Below are positions 52,495-60,471 of a stretch of 64,000 nt of DNA, piece by piece. The DNA is from Chersky-840 sp035604715 (GTDB taxonomy: Bacteria; Actinomycetota; Acidimicrobiia; Acidimicrobiales; UBA8190): the NCBI GenBank assembly GCA_963731665.1, contig CAVSWP010000012.1:1-64000 (forward strand). Reading direction: 5' to 3'. Position numbers and translations under genes: made by a program. Below the pieces are notes generated by a model, which saw only the letters and a list, made by a program, of their open reading frames with translations, searched no databases and was not told the DNA's origin. Within the stretch, counting starts at the first letter, position 1. Every line of letters begins with the position of its first letter.

Positions 52495-52752
52495 ATGCAG
52501 ACACATATGCCGATACAGCTGCTGGACGATGAGGGGATTGGTGGGCCGATCATCGGTGCCCCGCACCACCGGGTGAAGGCCTACCCCGTTGACCGGGTAT
52601 GTGAGAGCCCCGGCTGTTCCACCAGGTTGTCGGTGTACAACCATGGGCCGCTATGCGCTGCCCACGATGACCGGGGCGTCCCCCTGTGCGTTCACGTTGC
52701 CCGGAGGGCATCTCGGAGGTCCGCACGCTCCTCCCACCGCAGGACTGCCTGA
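52495..52752 (+). CDS. Small CxxxxC..YN..C..H protein
   Basis: 85 residues. The middle (VDRVCESPGCSTRLSVYNHG, LCAAHDD) is the same ligand pattern as in the 43.3 kb peptide. The N-terminus is different and the C-terminus is Arg/Ser-rich and may be frameshifted. Likely zinc-binding; role unknown. Confidence 0.55.
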   Translation: MQTHMPIQLLDDEGIGGPIIGAPHHRVKAYPVDRVCESPGCSTRLSVYNHGPLCAAHDDRGVPLCVHVARRASRRSARSSHRRTA

Positions 52753-52850
52753 ACACCAAAAGACCGACCTCGGAGGGCTGAAGGGCAACGTGGAAGGGAA
52801 GGCGTGACGCGCGTAGCCTCGAACCGGGCCCCCAGAGCAAAGGAGGAATA

Positions 52851-53384
52851 ATGGCATCCGAAACCACGGGACCGTCCCACGCCGCTGTCACTCCACTGAA
52901 GGTTGCTCGGGCAATCTTCGACGCGTTGAGCAAGAAGGACCTCGACACGGTTTCGGAGTTTTACACTGACCAGACGGTGGACGACTTCGTGGCCATCGGA
53001 GAAATCCGGGGTAAGACATCCATCCGGCGGTTCTTCGGCGAGCTGTTCGCCGCATTCCCTGATTTCGAGATCACGGCTGACCGGATCGTCAGTGATCGGT
53101 CCACCGCCGTGGTTCAGTGGCACGCCACCGGGACCTTCTCTGGGGGGAAGTACCAAGGCGTCGAACCCACCGGTAGACAGGTCGAGACCCGTGGGGTCGA
53201 TGTCATGGAGATCAGCGAGGGTCGAGTCGTGCGCGACACGATCTACTACGACGGGGCCAGCTTCGCTCGGCAGATCGGGATGCTGCCGAGGAGTGGATCG
53301 GGAACGGACAAGGCCATCCTGTCGGTATTCAATACGGTGACCCGACTACGCAGGGCTGCCCGCCCAATCGGCCCCGACCGGTAA
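52851..53384 (+). CDS. SnoaL-like (NTF2-fold) protein
   Basis: 177 residues with a strong GGAGG ribosome site. Pattern: ARAIFDALSKKDLDTVSEFY, FFGELFAAFPDFEITADRIV, VVQWHATGTFSGGKYQGVEP, TGRQVETRGVDVMEISEGRV and YYDGASFARQIGM. These SnoaL-like proteins include ester cyclases and isomerases as well as enzymes of unknown activity. Intact and typical in length. Confidence 0.85.
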   Translation: MASETTGPSHAAVTPLKVARAIFDALSKKDLDTVSEFYTDQTVDDFVAIGEIRGKTSIRRFFGELFAAFPDFEITADRIVSDRSTAVVQWHATGTFSGGKYQGVEPTGRQVETRGVDVMEISEGRVVRDTIYYDGASFARQIGMLPRSGSGTDKAILSVFNTVTRLRRAARPIGPDR

Positions 53385-53552
53385 CGCGTCCCGGTCTGTG
53401 AGAGTGGTAGTGAACCTGGAGCAGGAGCTCGGGTTGAGGTGGCTTTCGCCCGGTCGCCTACACTCCATTCTGCTACTCATCAACGGCAGTCAAGTCTTGG
53501 GCGATGGAGGCCATGGTCCTCACGCCATCTACTTCGCCAGAAAAGGTGACCT

Positions 53553-53798
53553 ATGCCCGCAATCGGTGATCGAGTTCGCGTCGCATCCAGAAAGATCAAC
53601 GAGGCCCCTCGCGAAGGCGTCGTGACTGGCGTCGCCGGCGGACTCCTCCGCATCAGATGGTCGACGGGGGAGGAGTCGACGGTAGTCCCTGGCCCTGGTG
53701 CGTACACCGTCGTCGGCAAGGTCAAAGCTTCAGCGGGCAAGAAGGCGACGGGTGCGGCGAAGGTAGCTAAGAAGGCCACCAAGAGAGCGACGCGCTAA
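53553..53798 (+). CDS. DUF1918 protein with lysine/alanine-rich H1-like tail
   Basis: 81 residues. The first 50 follow DUF1918 (GDRVRVASRKINEAPREGVV, LLRIRWSTGEESTVVPGPGA), a small SH3-like barrel. The last 25 (KVKASAGKKATGAAKVAKKA, TKRATR) are a histone-H1-like basic tail. A nucleic-acid binding or nucleoid role is plausible. DUF1918 proteins usually end without such a tail. Confidence 0.75.
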   Translation: MPAIGDRVRVASRKINEAPREGVVTGVAGGLLRIRWSTGEESTVVPGPGAYTVVGKVKASAGKKATGAAKVAKKATKRATR

Positions 53799-53816
53799 AG
53801 GTACCGGCGAAAGTCG

Positions 53817-54122
53817 TTAGAGGCTCGGGTGACGAAAGAGTGTCAGGCGTTGGTGTTTCACGCCACGTAAGCGACGGACGACCTCCTCCACGCTGAGGTC
53901 ATCACGCGCGCGGACACGCGATGCCACAGCGTCGAGACGCATCATTTCGCGACTGCGTATCCATTCCTGTTGGGACTTCGATCGACACCGGAGCGCACGG
54001 TTGAACGCTGCGTTCGCCGCATGGGCGTCTTTGAGCCCGAGTGTCTGTGCTATTCCCGCGAAGGAGCGTCCTTCGTCGCGCAGGACCAGGGTCTTCTCGT
54101 CCCGATCCACATCGGAAGGCAT
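53817..54122 (-). CDS. Conserved actinobacterial small HTH-like protein
   Basis: 101 residues. DRDEKTLVLRDEGRSFAGIA, QTLGLKDAHAANAAFNRALR, SREMMRLDAVASRVRA and EEVVRRLRGVKHQRL form a family pattern of unknown function. The first part resembles a HTH (GRSFAGIAQTLGL). Same strand as, and 45 bp downstream of, the cold-shock gene, so probably co-transcribed. Confidence 0.7.
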   Translation of the reverse strand: MPSDVDRDEKTLVLRDEGRSFAGIAQTLGLKDAHAANAAFNRALRCRSKSQQEWIRSREMMRLDAVASRVRARDDLSVEEVVRRLRGVKHQRLTLFRHPSL

Positions 54123-54166
54123 ATTGATGGTGCCTTGTTTCTGGGCTGGACGGGATACGACCGCCG

Positions 54167-54370
54167 TCAGAGCGAACGGACGCTCTTGGCCTGGAGACCC
54201 TTGGGCCCCTGCTCGGACTGGTAGTCCACCTTCTGCCCCTCGATCAGCTCGCGGTAACCCGAGCCTTCGATGGATGAGAAGTGTGCGAAGACGTCGGCGC
54301 TGCCGTCGTCAGGGGTGATGAAACCGAAGCCCTTGGTGGCGTTGAACCACTTCACGGTACCTGCGGCCAT
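54167..54370 (-). CDS. Cold-shock protein (CspA family)
   Basis: 67 residues from MAAGTVKWFNATKGFGFITP with RNP1 (KGFGFI) and RNP2-like (DVFAHF) motifs and the usual end (EGQKVDYQSEQGPKGLQA). It binds single-stranded RNA/DNA. The region upstream of the ATG is long (over 100 bp), as for cold-shock leaders, but no thermosensor structure was evaluated. Confidence 0.92.
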   Translation of the reverse strand: MAAGTVKWFNATKGFGFITPDDGSADVFAHFSSIEGSGYRELIEGQKVDYQSEQGPKGLQAKSVRSL

Positions 54371-54612
54371 GGTGTTGCCTCTTTTCTCCACGCTGGGGAC
54401 ACTTGCGGGAGACCTTGTGGCACCGGCAACGACGTACAGCTTGCGTGAACTCTGACTGCTCGCTAGCCCCAGGGTACTCGGTTCGACGGGGTTTCGGGGC
54501 ACTCTTGACGGCTCGGGCACCTCAGAGGGTCGTGGGCGTCAGCTGGACAACAGATCAGGGCCGATCGTTGTCTACTCGTCCCGCACCAGGATGCCAAGAT
54601 CGGCACTCGCCG

Positions 54613-54714
54613 TTAGTCCTCGGCAGGGCCCCGAAAGAAGAACGTGTAGGCCCTGGGTCGACCTTGGGTCACGGCGACCAGTTCCCAACCCTCGTTGCCC
54701 TTGGCGGTGAGCAT
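54613..54714 (-). pseudogene. DUF4177-like remnant
   Basis: 33 residues: LTAKGNEGWELVAVTQGRPR, AYTFFFRGP match the 'LN-x-x-GxxGWELVAV...YxFFxRP' half of DUF4177. The N-terminal half is missing. Confidence 0.5.
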
Positions 54715-54937
54715 GGCCCTCATTCCAGCCCCAGCTCTCTGGCCATCCCAGGTCTCGGAGTCGTTCTAGAAGAACACGTCGTGCTCCCACATCTGATTTC
54801 GAGGCGACTGAGACTCATCGGCCACGGTCCTAAGGCTATTGGGATTGCACCCCGCCTCGCACGGCCCTGATCCGGGAGAGCGGGTTGTGACCTTTGGCCC
54901 TGGTCAAGGTGCGGGTCAACGAAGACGATCAGCGAAT

Positions 54938-55174
54938 ATGTCAGCGACTGCAGATGGAAACGCCGAGTTGGTCGGTTTGGAGTGGAGGAGATTCGGCCAG
55001 CATGTGATCTTGACATTCACCGAAGGTGGCCACGATCGCATAAACGGTGACCGTACCTTCGCCACCGCCATGGCCGAAGACGCCGGTCTGGTGATCGTGG
55101 AGTCATCGCCCACCGGAGCCCACTGGGTCAAGAACCCATCAGAGCCCACCCATGAACGCGTACCTGTGCCCTGA
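54938..55174 (+). CDS. Small protein upstream of the zinc-ribbon gene (intact copy)
   Basis: 78 residues (ELVGLEWRRFGQHVILTFTE, DRTFATAMAEDAGLVIVESS). The decayed copy at 8.52 kb preserves the same residues in broken frames, supporting real coding. The end overlaps the start of the next gene by about 23 bp in another frame. Function unknown. Confidence 0.6.
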   Translation: MSATADGNAELVGLEWRRFGQHVILTFTEGGHDRINGDRTFATAMAEDAGLVIVESSPTGAHWVKNPSEPTHERVPVP

Positions 55175-55535
55175 CTGTCAGGTAGGGCTGAAGTTTGATC
55201 ATGAGAATCCGGCGCCAGCGGTGGACGTGGCAGGTGGGATTCATGTGACCACGGGAAAGTGTCCGTCGTGCGAAGGGCTCTTCGGACGACGCTATGGGAC
55301 GGTCGTTCCCATCACCCCAACGGGCGACTCATTTCAATGGGTGAACAAGGGCCGAGAAATCGTAAGCATCGAGTGGTATTCACACCGGCCTGAATGGCAC
55401 GAACTGGTCTATGACGACGGTGACTACGAACGAGTCCCGGGGGGTCTGGAGGACGCTGCGGCGCTGGCCGAATCACTCAAGCTGGTGCTGATGCCCGACA
55501 CCGTGGGCATGGTCCGGTGGGAACGAAGGACCTGA
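55152..55535 (+). CDS. Two-module zinc-ribbon protein (intact copy)
   Basis: 127 residues. Module 1 (about 1-60) is a zinc ribbon with CPDC and CPSC. Module 2 (about 68-127) is REIVSIEWYSHRPEWHEL.., YERVPGGLEDAAALAES, LVLMPDTVGMV, also found alone at 43.54 kb. The broken copy at 8.72 kb matches along its whole length. No catalytic motif is visible; a regulatory or nucleic-acid binding role is possible. Confidence 0.75.
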   Translation: MNAYLCPDCQVGLKFDHENPAPAVDVAGGIHVTTGKCPSCEGLFGRRYGTVVPITPTGDSFQWVNKGREIVSIEWYSHRPEWHELVYDDGDYERVPGGLEDAAALAESLKLVLMPDTVGMVRWERRT

Positions 55536-55729
55536 TCCCACCCTTAGGCGTGCCCCCGAACTCCCCCTCTGATGGATACGATTTCCCAAGACACTTTGGC
55601 GACGGGTTGTTACCTCTACGTGAGCCAGGGTGCTAGAGGGATACGGGCGGGCGCAGGGCAGTGTTCACCACACTTCCCACGTAGCTCCTGCTCCCCGTCT
55701 GGACTATCTGCCGGGACCTGGCAGGCTGA

Positions 55730-55875
55730 TGTGGGCCAAAAGACCCTGTGAGGCAACCCACCCTGGGCGTACCGTGACCGATGGAAGGCCTTCGATGCCC
55801 CCCTTGGTTCGGAGGTCAGCCAGGCGGGGTGCAGGCGACGCGCCGAGCATCGGCAGCGAATCTGCACCCTGCCGC
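55730..55875 (+). repeat. Repeat R1, copy b
   Basis: Arms GGCGGGGTGCAG (55823-55834) and CTGCACCCTGCC (55862-55873) keep the 12-bp stem with one G:U. The R5-like sequence before it and the R1 core match 9.55-9.73 kb. It lies just past the stop of the minus-strand gene at 55901. Confidence 0.8.
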
Positions 55876-55900
55876 CGTTCCAGCTCGGAGTAGACAGGGC

Positions 55901-56077
55901 TTAGCCGACGCTCTCTTCCTGATCGGCGTGCCCATCCGCAACGTGTCGCACCATGGCGTTCCGCAGAGCGATACGCGCCCCGTGAAACGTCGCGGCCCGC
56001 CCCTGGACGTACCCGCCGCAGAAGGGGCACCGCTTGAGCAGTGCCCGCTCAATCTCAGTGACGCGTGCGTTGTTCAT
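55901..56077 (-). CDS. Small zinc-finger protein
   Basis: 58 residues: MNNARVTEIERALLKRCPFC, GGYVQGRAATFHGA, then MVRHVADGH. CPFC plus two His about 30 residues on form a C2H2-type site. Repeat R1b begins about 30 bp beyond its stop. Family unknown. Confidence 0.55.
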   Translation of the reverse strand: MNNARVTEIERALLKRCPFCGGYVQGRAATFHGARIALRNAMVRHVADGHADQEESVG

Positions 56078-56195
56078 GGCCCCAATCCTCGCTGAGCGGC
56101 GTACTGGTACGTGATCGTGTGATCTCAGCGATTCCTTTAGCCCATGGAGATGGAGCCTTCAGGGCTGGGCCGGGGCTTACTTCACGGATTCCTGC

Positions 56196-56375
56196 TCACG
56201 ACGCCACCTGGCCGCAGGCGAACTCAAGCGGATCGAGGTCGGGACGCGTGAGCCAGGCTTGGTACTCGTCGAATGTCATGGCCACCCACCGACGGTCCCG
56301 ATCGGACCATGCCCTATAGGAGGGGAACGGCGGGTGTCCGATCGGGGTGGGGGTGTCGTTGGAACTGTGAGGCAT
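56196..56375 (-). CDS. Small WSDRDRRWV-type protein (intact copy)
   Basis: 59 residues. YRAWSDRDRRWVAMTFDEYQ, AWLTRPDLDPLEFACGQVAS is a conserved actinobacterial pattern of unknown role. A frameshifted copy lies at 61.05-61.23 kb, with an R1 repeat at matching distance in both places, so the unit R1 plus this gene was duplicated. Confidence 0.65.
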   Translation of the reverse strand: MPHSSNDTPTPIGHPPFPSYRAWSDRDRRWVAMTFDEYQAWLTRPDLDPLEFACGQVAS

Positions 56376-56682
56376 CCTTCGGTGCTCCGCTCGTCGGGCC
56401 CGAAAGGCGACGTAATGGTAAGGGGTATTCGCCGCCGTGCCGCAATGCCCTCGGCCCCTTTGAGCGGCATCGGCATGATGACGGGTATCTGTCACAAGGA
56501 GGTCAACTCCTGGTCAATGCTCGGTCAACGGGTCCTCATTGCCGAAACGCCATCCGTATCTACCCGACACGCTGTCACAGATGGCTGTCACCTTGGCATG
56601 CGTCCATTCCACCAGCGGGCAGCTGCAAGGCAGTGTTTGTCGGACTGGCGCTGGCTTCGTAGGAGGTGCGCTCCCCATCGAC
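56376..56682. other. Intergenic region, nothing identified
   Basis: 307 bp with GC-rich overlapping frames and no family pattern. Confidence 0.4.
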
Positions 56683-57084
56683 TTACTTCACAATCCGATT
56701 GGGGTCTTCCTCCAAGCGCTCGTTCGCTTCGGACCAGGTCGGAGGCAACCGAGAGGCGGGCATGGACCAGGTGACAAACACAGGGTGGTTCATCTTTGGC
56801 CTGTACCGTTTCATGGCGTCACGGTGAGGCTGAGAGGCCGCAAACCTATTTAGGGCTTCTCGGTCGGTCCACGCAGAGAGGGTCAGAAACCGCTTCTGCA
56901 TCGGGTGCGCGACCAGCGAGATGCCGAGCGCTCCTGGCGAACTCCTTGCCTGCTTGCGAATGGCCATCGCGGCTCGAAAGAAGCCAAACACGGAGCCCAG
57001 TGAGGCCAGGTCAAGTCGGGTTGCCATCACCACCACGTCCCCGTCCCAGGTGACATCGGTTTCGACCCAGGGGAGTGTTGGCAT
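56683..57084 (-). CDS. DUF3291/monooxygenase-like small protein
   Basis: 133 residues from MPTLPWVETDVTWDGDVVVM. Pattern: SLGSVFGFFRAAMAIRKQAR, SSPGALGISLVAHPMQKRFL, TLSAWTDREALNRFAASQPH, MNHPVFVTW. It fits the spheroidene-monooxygenase-like ABM group. Function unproven. Confidence 0.65.
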   Translation of the reverse strand: MPTLPWVETDVTWDGDVVVMATRLDLASLGSVFGFFRAAMAIRKQARSSPGALGISLVAHPMQKRFLTLSAWTDREALNRFAASQPHRDAMKRYRPKMNHPVFVTWSMPASRLPPTWSEANERLEEDPNRIVK

Positions 57085-57159
57085 GTCGGCAGTTTGCCTC
57101 ACCGCATGGTGTCCTGTCGGAGGGTCCAACTATCGTCATTTCTGACGAGGTCAAGCCCT

Positions 57160-57320
57160 ACCCCCAGACGTACCGTGGTTGTTGGTAGCTCCGGGGGGCC
57201 GATGGCCCCTCATCGTTCACCAGTGGGCACCCAAGGGGGGATACGGCGGGGCGTGGGAGGGTGTCGAGTCGCGGCACCTGGATGCGAGCCCACGTCTCGC
57301 CGACCTCCGAGGCTTGGAGG
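57160..57320 (+). repeat. Repeat R2
   Basis: From CAGACGTACCGTGGTT to the CTCGCCGACCTCCGAGGC end, matching the first half of the composite at 63.00-63.15 kb. No gene overlaps. Confidence 0.75.
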
Positions 57321-57476
57321 GTGATGCTCGGCTAAATCGATTCGCTGCTTGGAGATGTCAGCTGGGATAGGACATGAAGCAAATCAGCTTGGTCGATGAC
57401 GGGATCAATAGATGGCCAGAGACGTTTGCTCCAACTCCTAGTAAAGTTGACAGTGGATGGGAGGAGGCTCGTGTCC

Positions 57477-57773
57477 ATGAGGTTCCTTGCGGTCCCAGAG
57501 ACGCGACGCGGTCGTTGGTGGGACCCATTCCTACGTCGGAGCCATGACACAGCGACGTGGCATGCGGTGGCCGATATCTCTCCTTCATCCAGCGAAGCAC
57601 TCTGTGGTCTTCCCTGCACGAAGGAGCCGCATCGGACGTGGGATGTAACTACGCCTATGGCACGATGCCCCGAGTGCCAACGACTGGTTACTGCCGACGG
57701 CAGGGCGACAGCGTCGGGCCGGAGCCCACGGCCCCATACCCCCCAGCAATGGCCCCAGCATCAGGTCCGCTGA
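57477..57773 (+). CDS. Small zinc-binding protein
   Basis: 98 residues with GGGAGGAGG upstream. WHAVADISPSSSEALCGLPC and ARCPECQRLVTADG give a Cys..Cys..CxxC site in the order typical of small actinobacterial 'WHAV..CG..CPxC' proteins. The C-terminus is disordered. A sister pattern is at 63.34-63.57 kb. Confidence 0.65.
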   Translation: MRFLAVPETRRGRWWDPFLRRSHDTATWHAVADISPSSSEALCGLPCTKEPHRTWDVTTPMARCPECQRLVTADGRATASGRSPRPHTPQQWPQHQVR

Positions 57774-57786
57774 CCGACTTACACCT

Positions 57787-58359
57787 TCACAGCAGCGGGG
57801 GCATCTGATGGAGTTCCTGTGGTATCGCTGCTTTCTCAAAAGCCTCCTTGATGGCGGCCAGAAGTTCGTCGTCGGCGTGCATGTACATATAGGCGAACCA
57901 CAGCTCTGAAGGTTGAAGGGGGGTGCCATCGGCGAGTCGCTCAGCGATGGGCCGCTCCCCCTCGCACCAAGCGAGACCGACAATCTGGTAGTTCCCATCA
58001 TGTTTCACGTCGAAGCGACACAGCGAGGGCCAGCGGAACTCGGCGTAGGGATGCCCATCCTTGGCGTCGAGGAGTACGAGCCCCACTTCGCCGACGACGA
58101 ACACCACGCCCATCAGGACTTGCTCGGGCGTGTGGAACAGCCCCAACGTCAGCATGGCGGGGTCGTCTTCGAGTTCCCTGACGATGTCGGCGACGTGCTC
58201 TACGTATCCCGGCTCTGAGGTAGCCCTGGCTTCGAGTTGTTCCAATAGGTCTCGGGCGCTCTTGGGAACCCCCACGATCCTGGCCCGCCGCCGCCAGTCC
58301 AAGCGCACCTTCAGCTCAGACGTTGGTTCTTTGTGCTTCCTGCCACGAAGCAGGGACAT
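57787..58359 (-). CDS. Hypothetical protein
   Basis: 190 residues. Helical N-terminus (SARDLLEQLEARATSEPGYV), then a beta-rich part (LMGVVFVVGEVGLVLLDAKD, YAEFRWPSLCRFDVKHDGNY) like a PH-type barrel, and a helical end (DDELLAAIKEAFEKAAIP). Intact frame and good codon bias. No family recognised. Confidence 0.7.
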   Translation of the reverse strand: MSLLRGRKHKEPTSELKVRLDWRRRARIVGVPKSARDLLEQLEARATSEPGYVEHVADIVRELEDDPAMLTLGLFHTPEQVLMGVVFVVGEVGLVLLDAKDGHPYAEFRWPSLCRFDVKHDGNYQIVGLAWCEGERPIAERLADGTPLQPSELWFAYMYMHADDELLAAIKEAFEKAAIPQELHQMPPLL

Positions 58360-58502
58360 GGCCTAACCCTCTGGGCGACTGTCCTATGGGACCACCGCTT
58401 AGATCGGTCTTGGCGTCGGCCCGCTTGAGGGGGGGCACCACAGGGTACGGGAGAAGCACGGCCACCGAGAGCGCCGTCAGTGAGTGAGGGCGGTTACGAA
58501 GA

Positions 58503-58742
58503 GTGATGGTGATCAAGTGCCGTGATCACGTTGACGACGATCCTCGTATGGGACGTCATCCGAACGGCACGATTGAAGAAGAGCGTTCACCGCACACTGG
58601 GACCTCTGAGTCCGACACGTCCGCGCAAGCAGGCATTGCCGCTGACGCCGAGCGTGTCAACAAAGCGGGGCCGTGGCCCTACCCCGGTTTCGGGAACACT
58701 TGGCGCTGGATACGTGAGACCATGGACGCAGGCGAGGAGTAG
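58503..58742 (+). CDS. Possible small protein
   Basis: 79 residues ending AERVNKAGPWPYPGFGNTWR, WIRETMDAGEE; the C-terminal part looks protein-like. Another frame beginning VITLTTILVWDVIRTARLKK is equally open, so the gene may be frameshifted or absent. Confidence 0.3.
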   Translation: MMVIKCRDHVDDDPRMGRHPNGTIEEERSPHTGTSESDTSAQAGIAADAERVNKAGPWPYPGFGNTWRWIRETMDAGEE

Positions 58743-58789
58743 GGCGCAACGGTCATCTGGAGCGAGACCGCACTTGGGGTCCACTTCGC

Positions 58790-58980
58790 CTCTTTCGCCT
58801 CGCCGACCTCCGAGGCCATAGACACCCCCCCTCCGCTGGGGGTACCGTTTCTATCGGGTGACTCCACAGGGGGTGAGTGTGCCCCGTTACCTGCCAGGAG
58901 CGCCCCGTGGGGAGTGGTGGGGCACAGGCAGCGTCAGACATTCGCCTGCAACCTTCAGGGCGCGGTCAGTGCCCCGCCCC
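58790..58980 (+). repeat. Repeat R3
   Basis: About 190 bp matching 63125-63312, with the stem GGTGGGGCAC (58916-58925) / GTGCCCCGCC (58969-58978), 10 bp with one G:U, and a 43-base loop of the same length in both copies. Confidence 0.8.
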
Positions 58981-59073
58981 TCGTCCAGACCGTTATGGCG
59001 TGGGTTCCCGTGCTTCCCGCGCCGCAACTCAGTGGCGACGATCAAGGTGCGATCTGACTTCGTGGTCAGGGCC

Positions 59074-59232
59074 TCATCTTGAGTCGTTCTCCGGTTCGAC
59101 GGTGGCGCTCAAGATGGCATCGACGAACCGCTCGGCCCACTCGTCGATCTCCTCGTCGGTCATGTCTTCCGGCGGTTTGGCGTAGTGACGCTTGGTGCCA
59201 GGTGGCGGCTCTCGGAACGGGACACCGGTCAT
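59074..59232 (-). CDS. Acidic small protein B, copy 2
   Basis: 52 residues: MTGVPFREPPPGTKR, MTDEEIDEWAERFVDAILSA, VEPENDSR. Same length and blocks as copy 1 at 23.36 kb; the middle ten residues differ freely. The start overlaps the stop of gene A as ATGA. Confidence 0.7.
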   Translation of the reverse strand: MTGVPFREPPPGTKRHYAKPPEDMTDEEIDEWAERFVDAILSATVEPENDSR

Positions 59233-59363
59233 GCCGCATCACCGTGCTCGACAGATTCCACGTCCCACTCCTGACCCGCGTCGGGTTCCTCGCTCTCTCG
59301 TAGGACCTCCTCGGCCTGGGTGAGCCAAGCCTCAAGAGCCGCGCGCGCCTTCGATTTCGCCAT
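59229..59363 (-). CDS. Small protein A, copy 2
   Basis: 44 residues (MAKSKARAALEAWLTQAEEV.., ending VEHGDAA). GGGAGG lies a few bases upstream within the same GGTTCATC leader as copy 1. Basic start, amphipathic helix, acidic tail. Confidence 0.7.
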   Translation of the reverse strand: MAKSKARAALEAWLTQAEEVLRESEEPDAGQEWDVESVEHGDAA

Positions 59364-59542
59364 GATGAACCTCCCATCGCCGTGGCATTCGCACCTCACC
59401 TCTCGGCAGGTTGCGGCGGAGTCGACGGGCCACGTCCCTCGTCCGCTCTGGATGGATAGCGAACCCATAATAGCGGCTCAGGTGATCGGCCTACGCGTGT
59501 CGTATTGTCCGGCTTGGCGGGGGTCAGCGATCGGAGAGCGAA

Positions 59543-60142
59543 ATGAGCGATACCTCTCAGGGTCCGGGTTGGTGGGTTGCCTCGGACGGCAAATGGTACC
59601 CACCTGATTCAGCGCCGCAGGTGCAGGCACGCGTTCCTGAAAACGCTTCAGTCGTCTCGCCGGATCCAGGTGCGACGATACAGGCGGACACCTCAGAGCT
59701 TCCCGCTCCACTACGGGGCAAACGAGGCTGGTTTGCGGTCCCTGGTCAACCGGGGATGGCGCAATACTGGAATGGGCGGAAATGGGAAGGCCCTCCTCAG
59801 TCGATTGTCAGAACGCAAGGTCAACCCATCCAAGCAACCTCTCAACCTAGAACCTCCGCCGCGAGTTGACAGCAGACGGTGTCTCGTAGGACGCACAGCG
59901 GGGCGGAGATTGTGTCGACTGTTTTCAAGATCGGCGCGTGGCTGGTGATTCTCGGTGGAGGCATCACGGCCATTGAAAGTGCCAGCACGCTGCATCACAG
60001 CGGAGCGACGGGTAGAAATGTGGCCGCAGTCGTAGTCGGCATCGTCGCGGGTTCCATCTTCGCGGCCGCCGCACTCTCCTGTTTCGCATACGTGCTCGAC
60101 CTCGTTATTGATATTGAGTGGAACACATTCCCGACCCAATAA
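59543..60142 (+). pseudogene. GPGWW..WYPP membrane protein split by an in-frame TGA
   Basis: The first part (108 residues, MSDTSQGPGWWVASDGKWYP.., FAVPGQPGMAQYWNGRKWEG, a DUF2510-type end) stops at TGA 59867-59869. In the same frame, the next 88 residues carry two membrane helices (VFKIGAWLVILGGGITAI; VAAVVVGIVAGSIFAAAALS). The parts are in one phase without indel, so a nonsense change, or stop read-through, separates motif from membrane domain. A GTG at 59879 could restart translation. Confidence 0.7.
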
Positions 60143-60294
60143 CGCCCGAAGGGTCGCTGTGTGTAAAGAGTTAGAGGAGAAGAGTGGAAAGGTCGGAGTC
60201 GCCGTGAATAGGGCGCAAGGGGTGGGTCGGATTCGCTCACCCATGAACGACGAGCTGCTAGAGCACGTAGCCGTATGAGAATGGAGAACCTCTT

Positions 60295-60471
60295 ATGGAT
60301 GTAAACGACCGACTTACCCGACTTGAGGACGCCCTTATCGACCTCGCCGTTGTCGTAAGCGGAGGTCATCTTGACCACCTCGCGCCATTAGACATGTCCC
60401 CTGTTGTGGGCGAAGCGGGCAGGCAGCTTCAAGCGTTCCACCGGGCGGTAATCGACGAGCGGGAGTTGTGA
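60295..60471 (+). CDS. Small helical protein (intact copy)
   Basis: 58 residues (MDVNDRLTRLEDALIDLAVV.., QLQAFHRAVIDEREL) with GGAG upstream. A coiled-coil N-terminus and an amphipathic C-terminal helix are predicted. The remnant at 28.67 kb keeps the leader and the end. Family unknown. Confidence 0.55.
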   Translation: MDVNDRLTRLEDALIDLAVVVSGGHLDHLAPLDMSPVVGEAGRQLQAFHRAVIDEREL

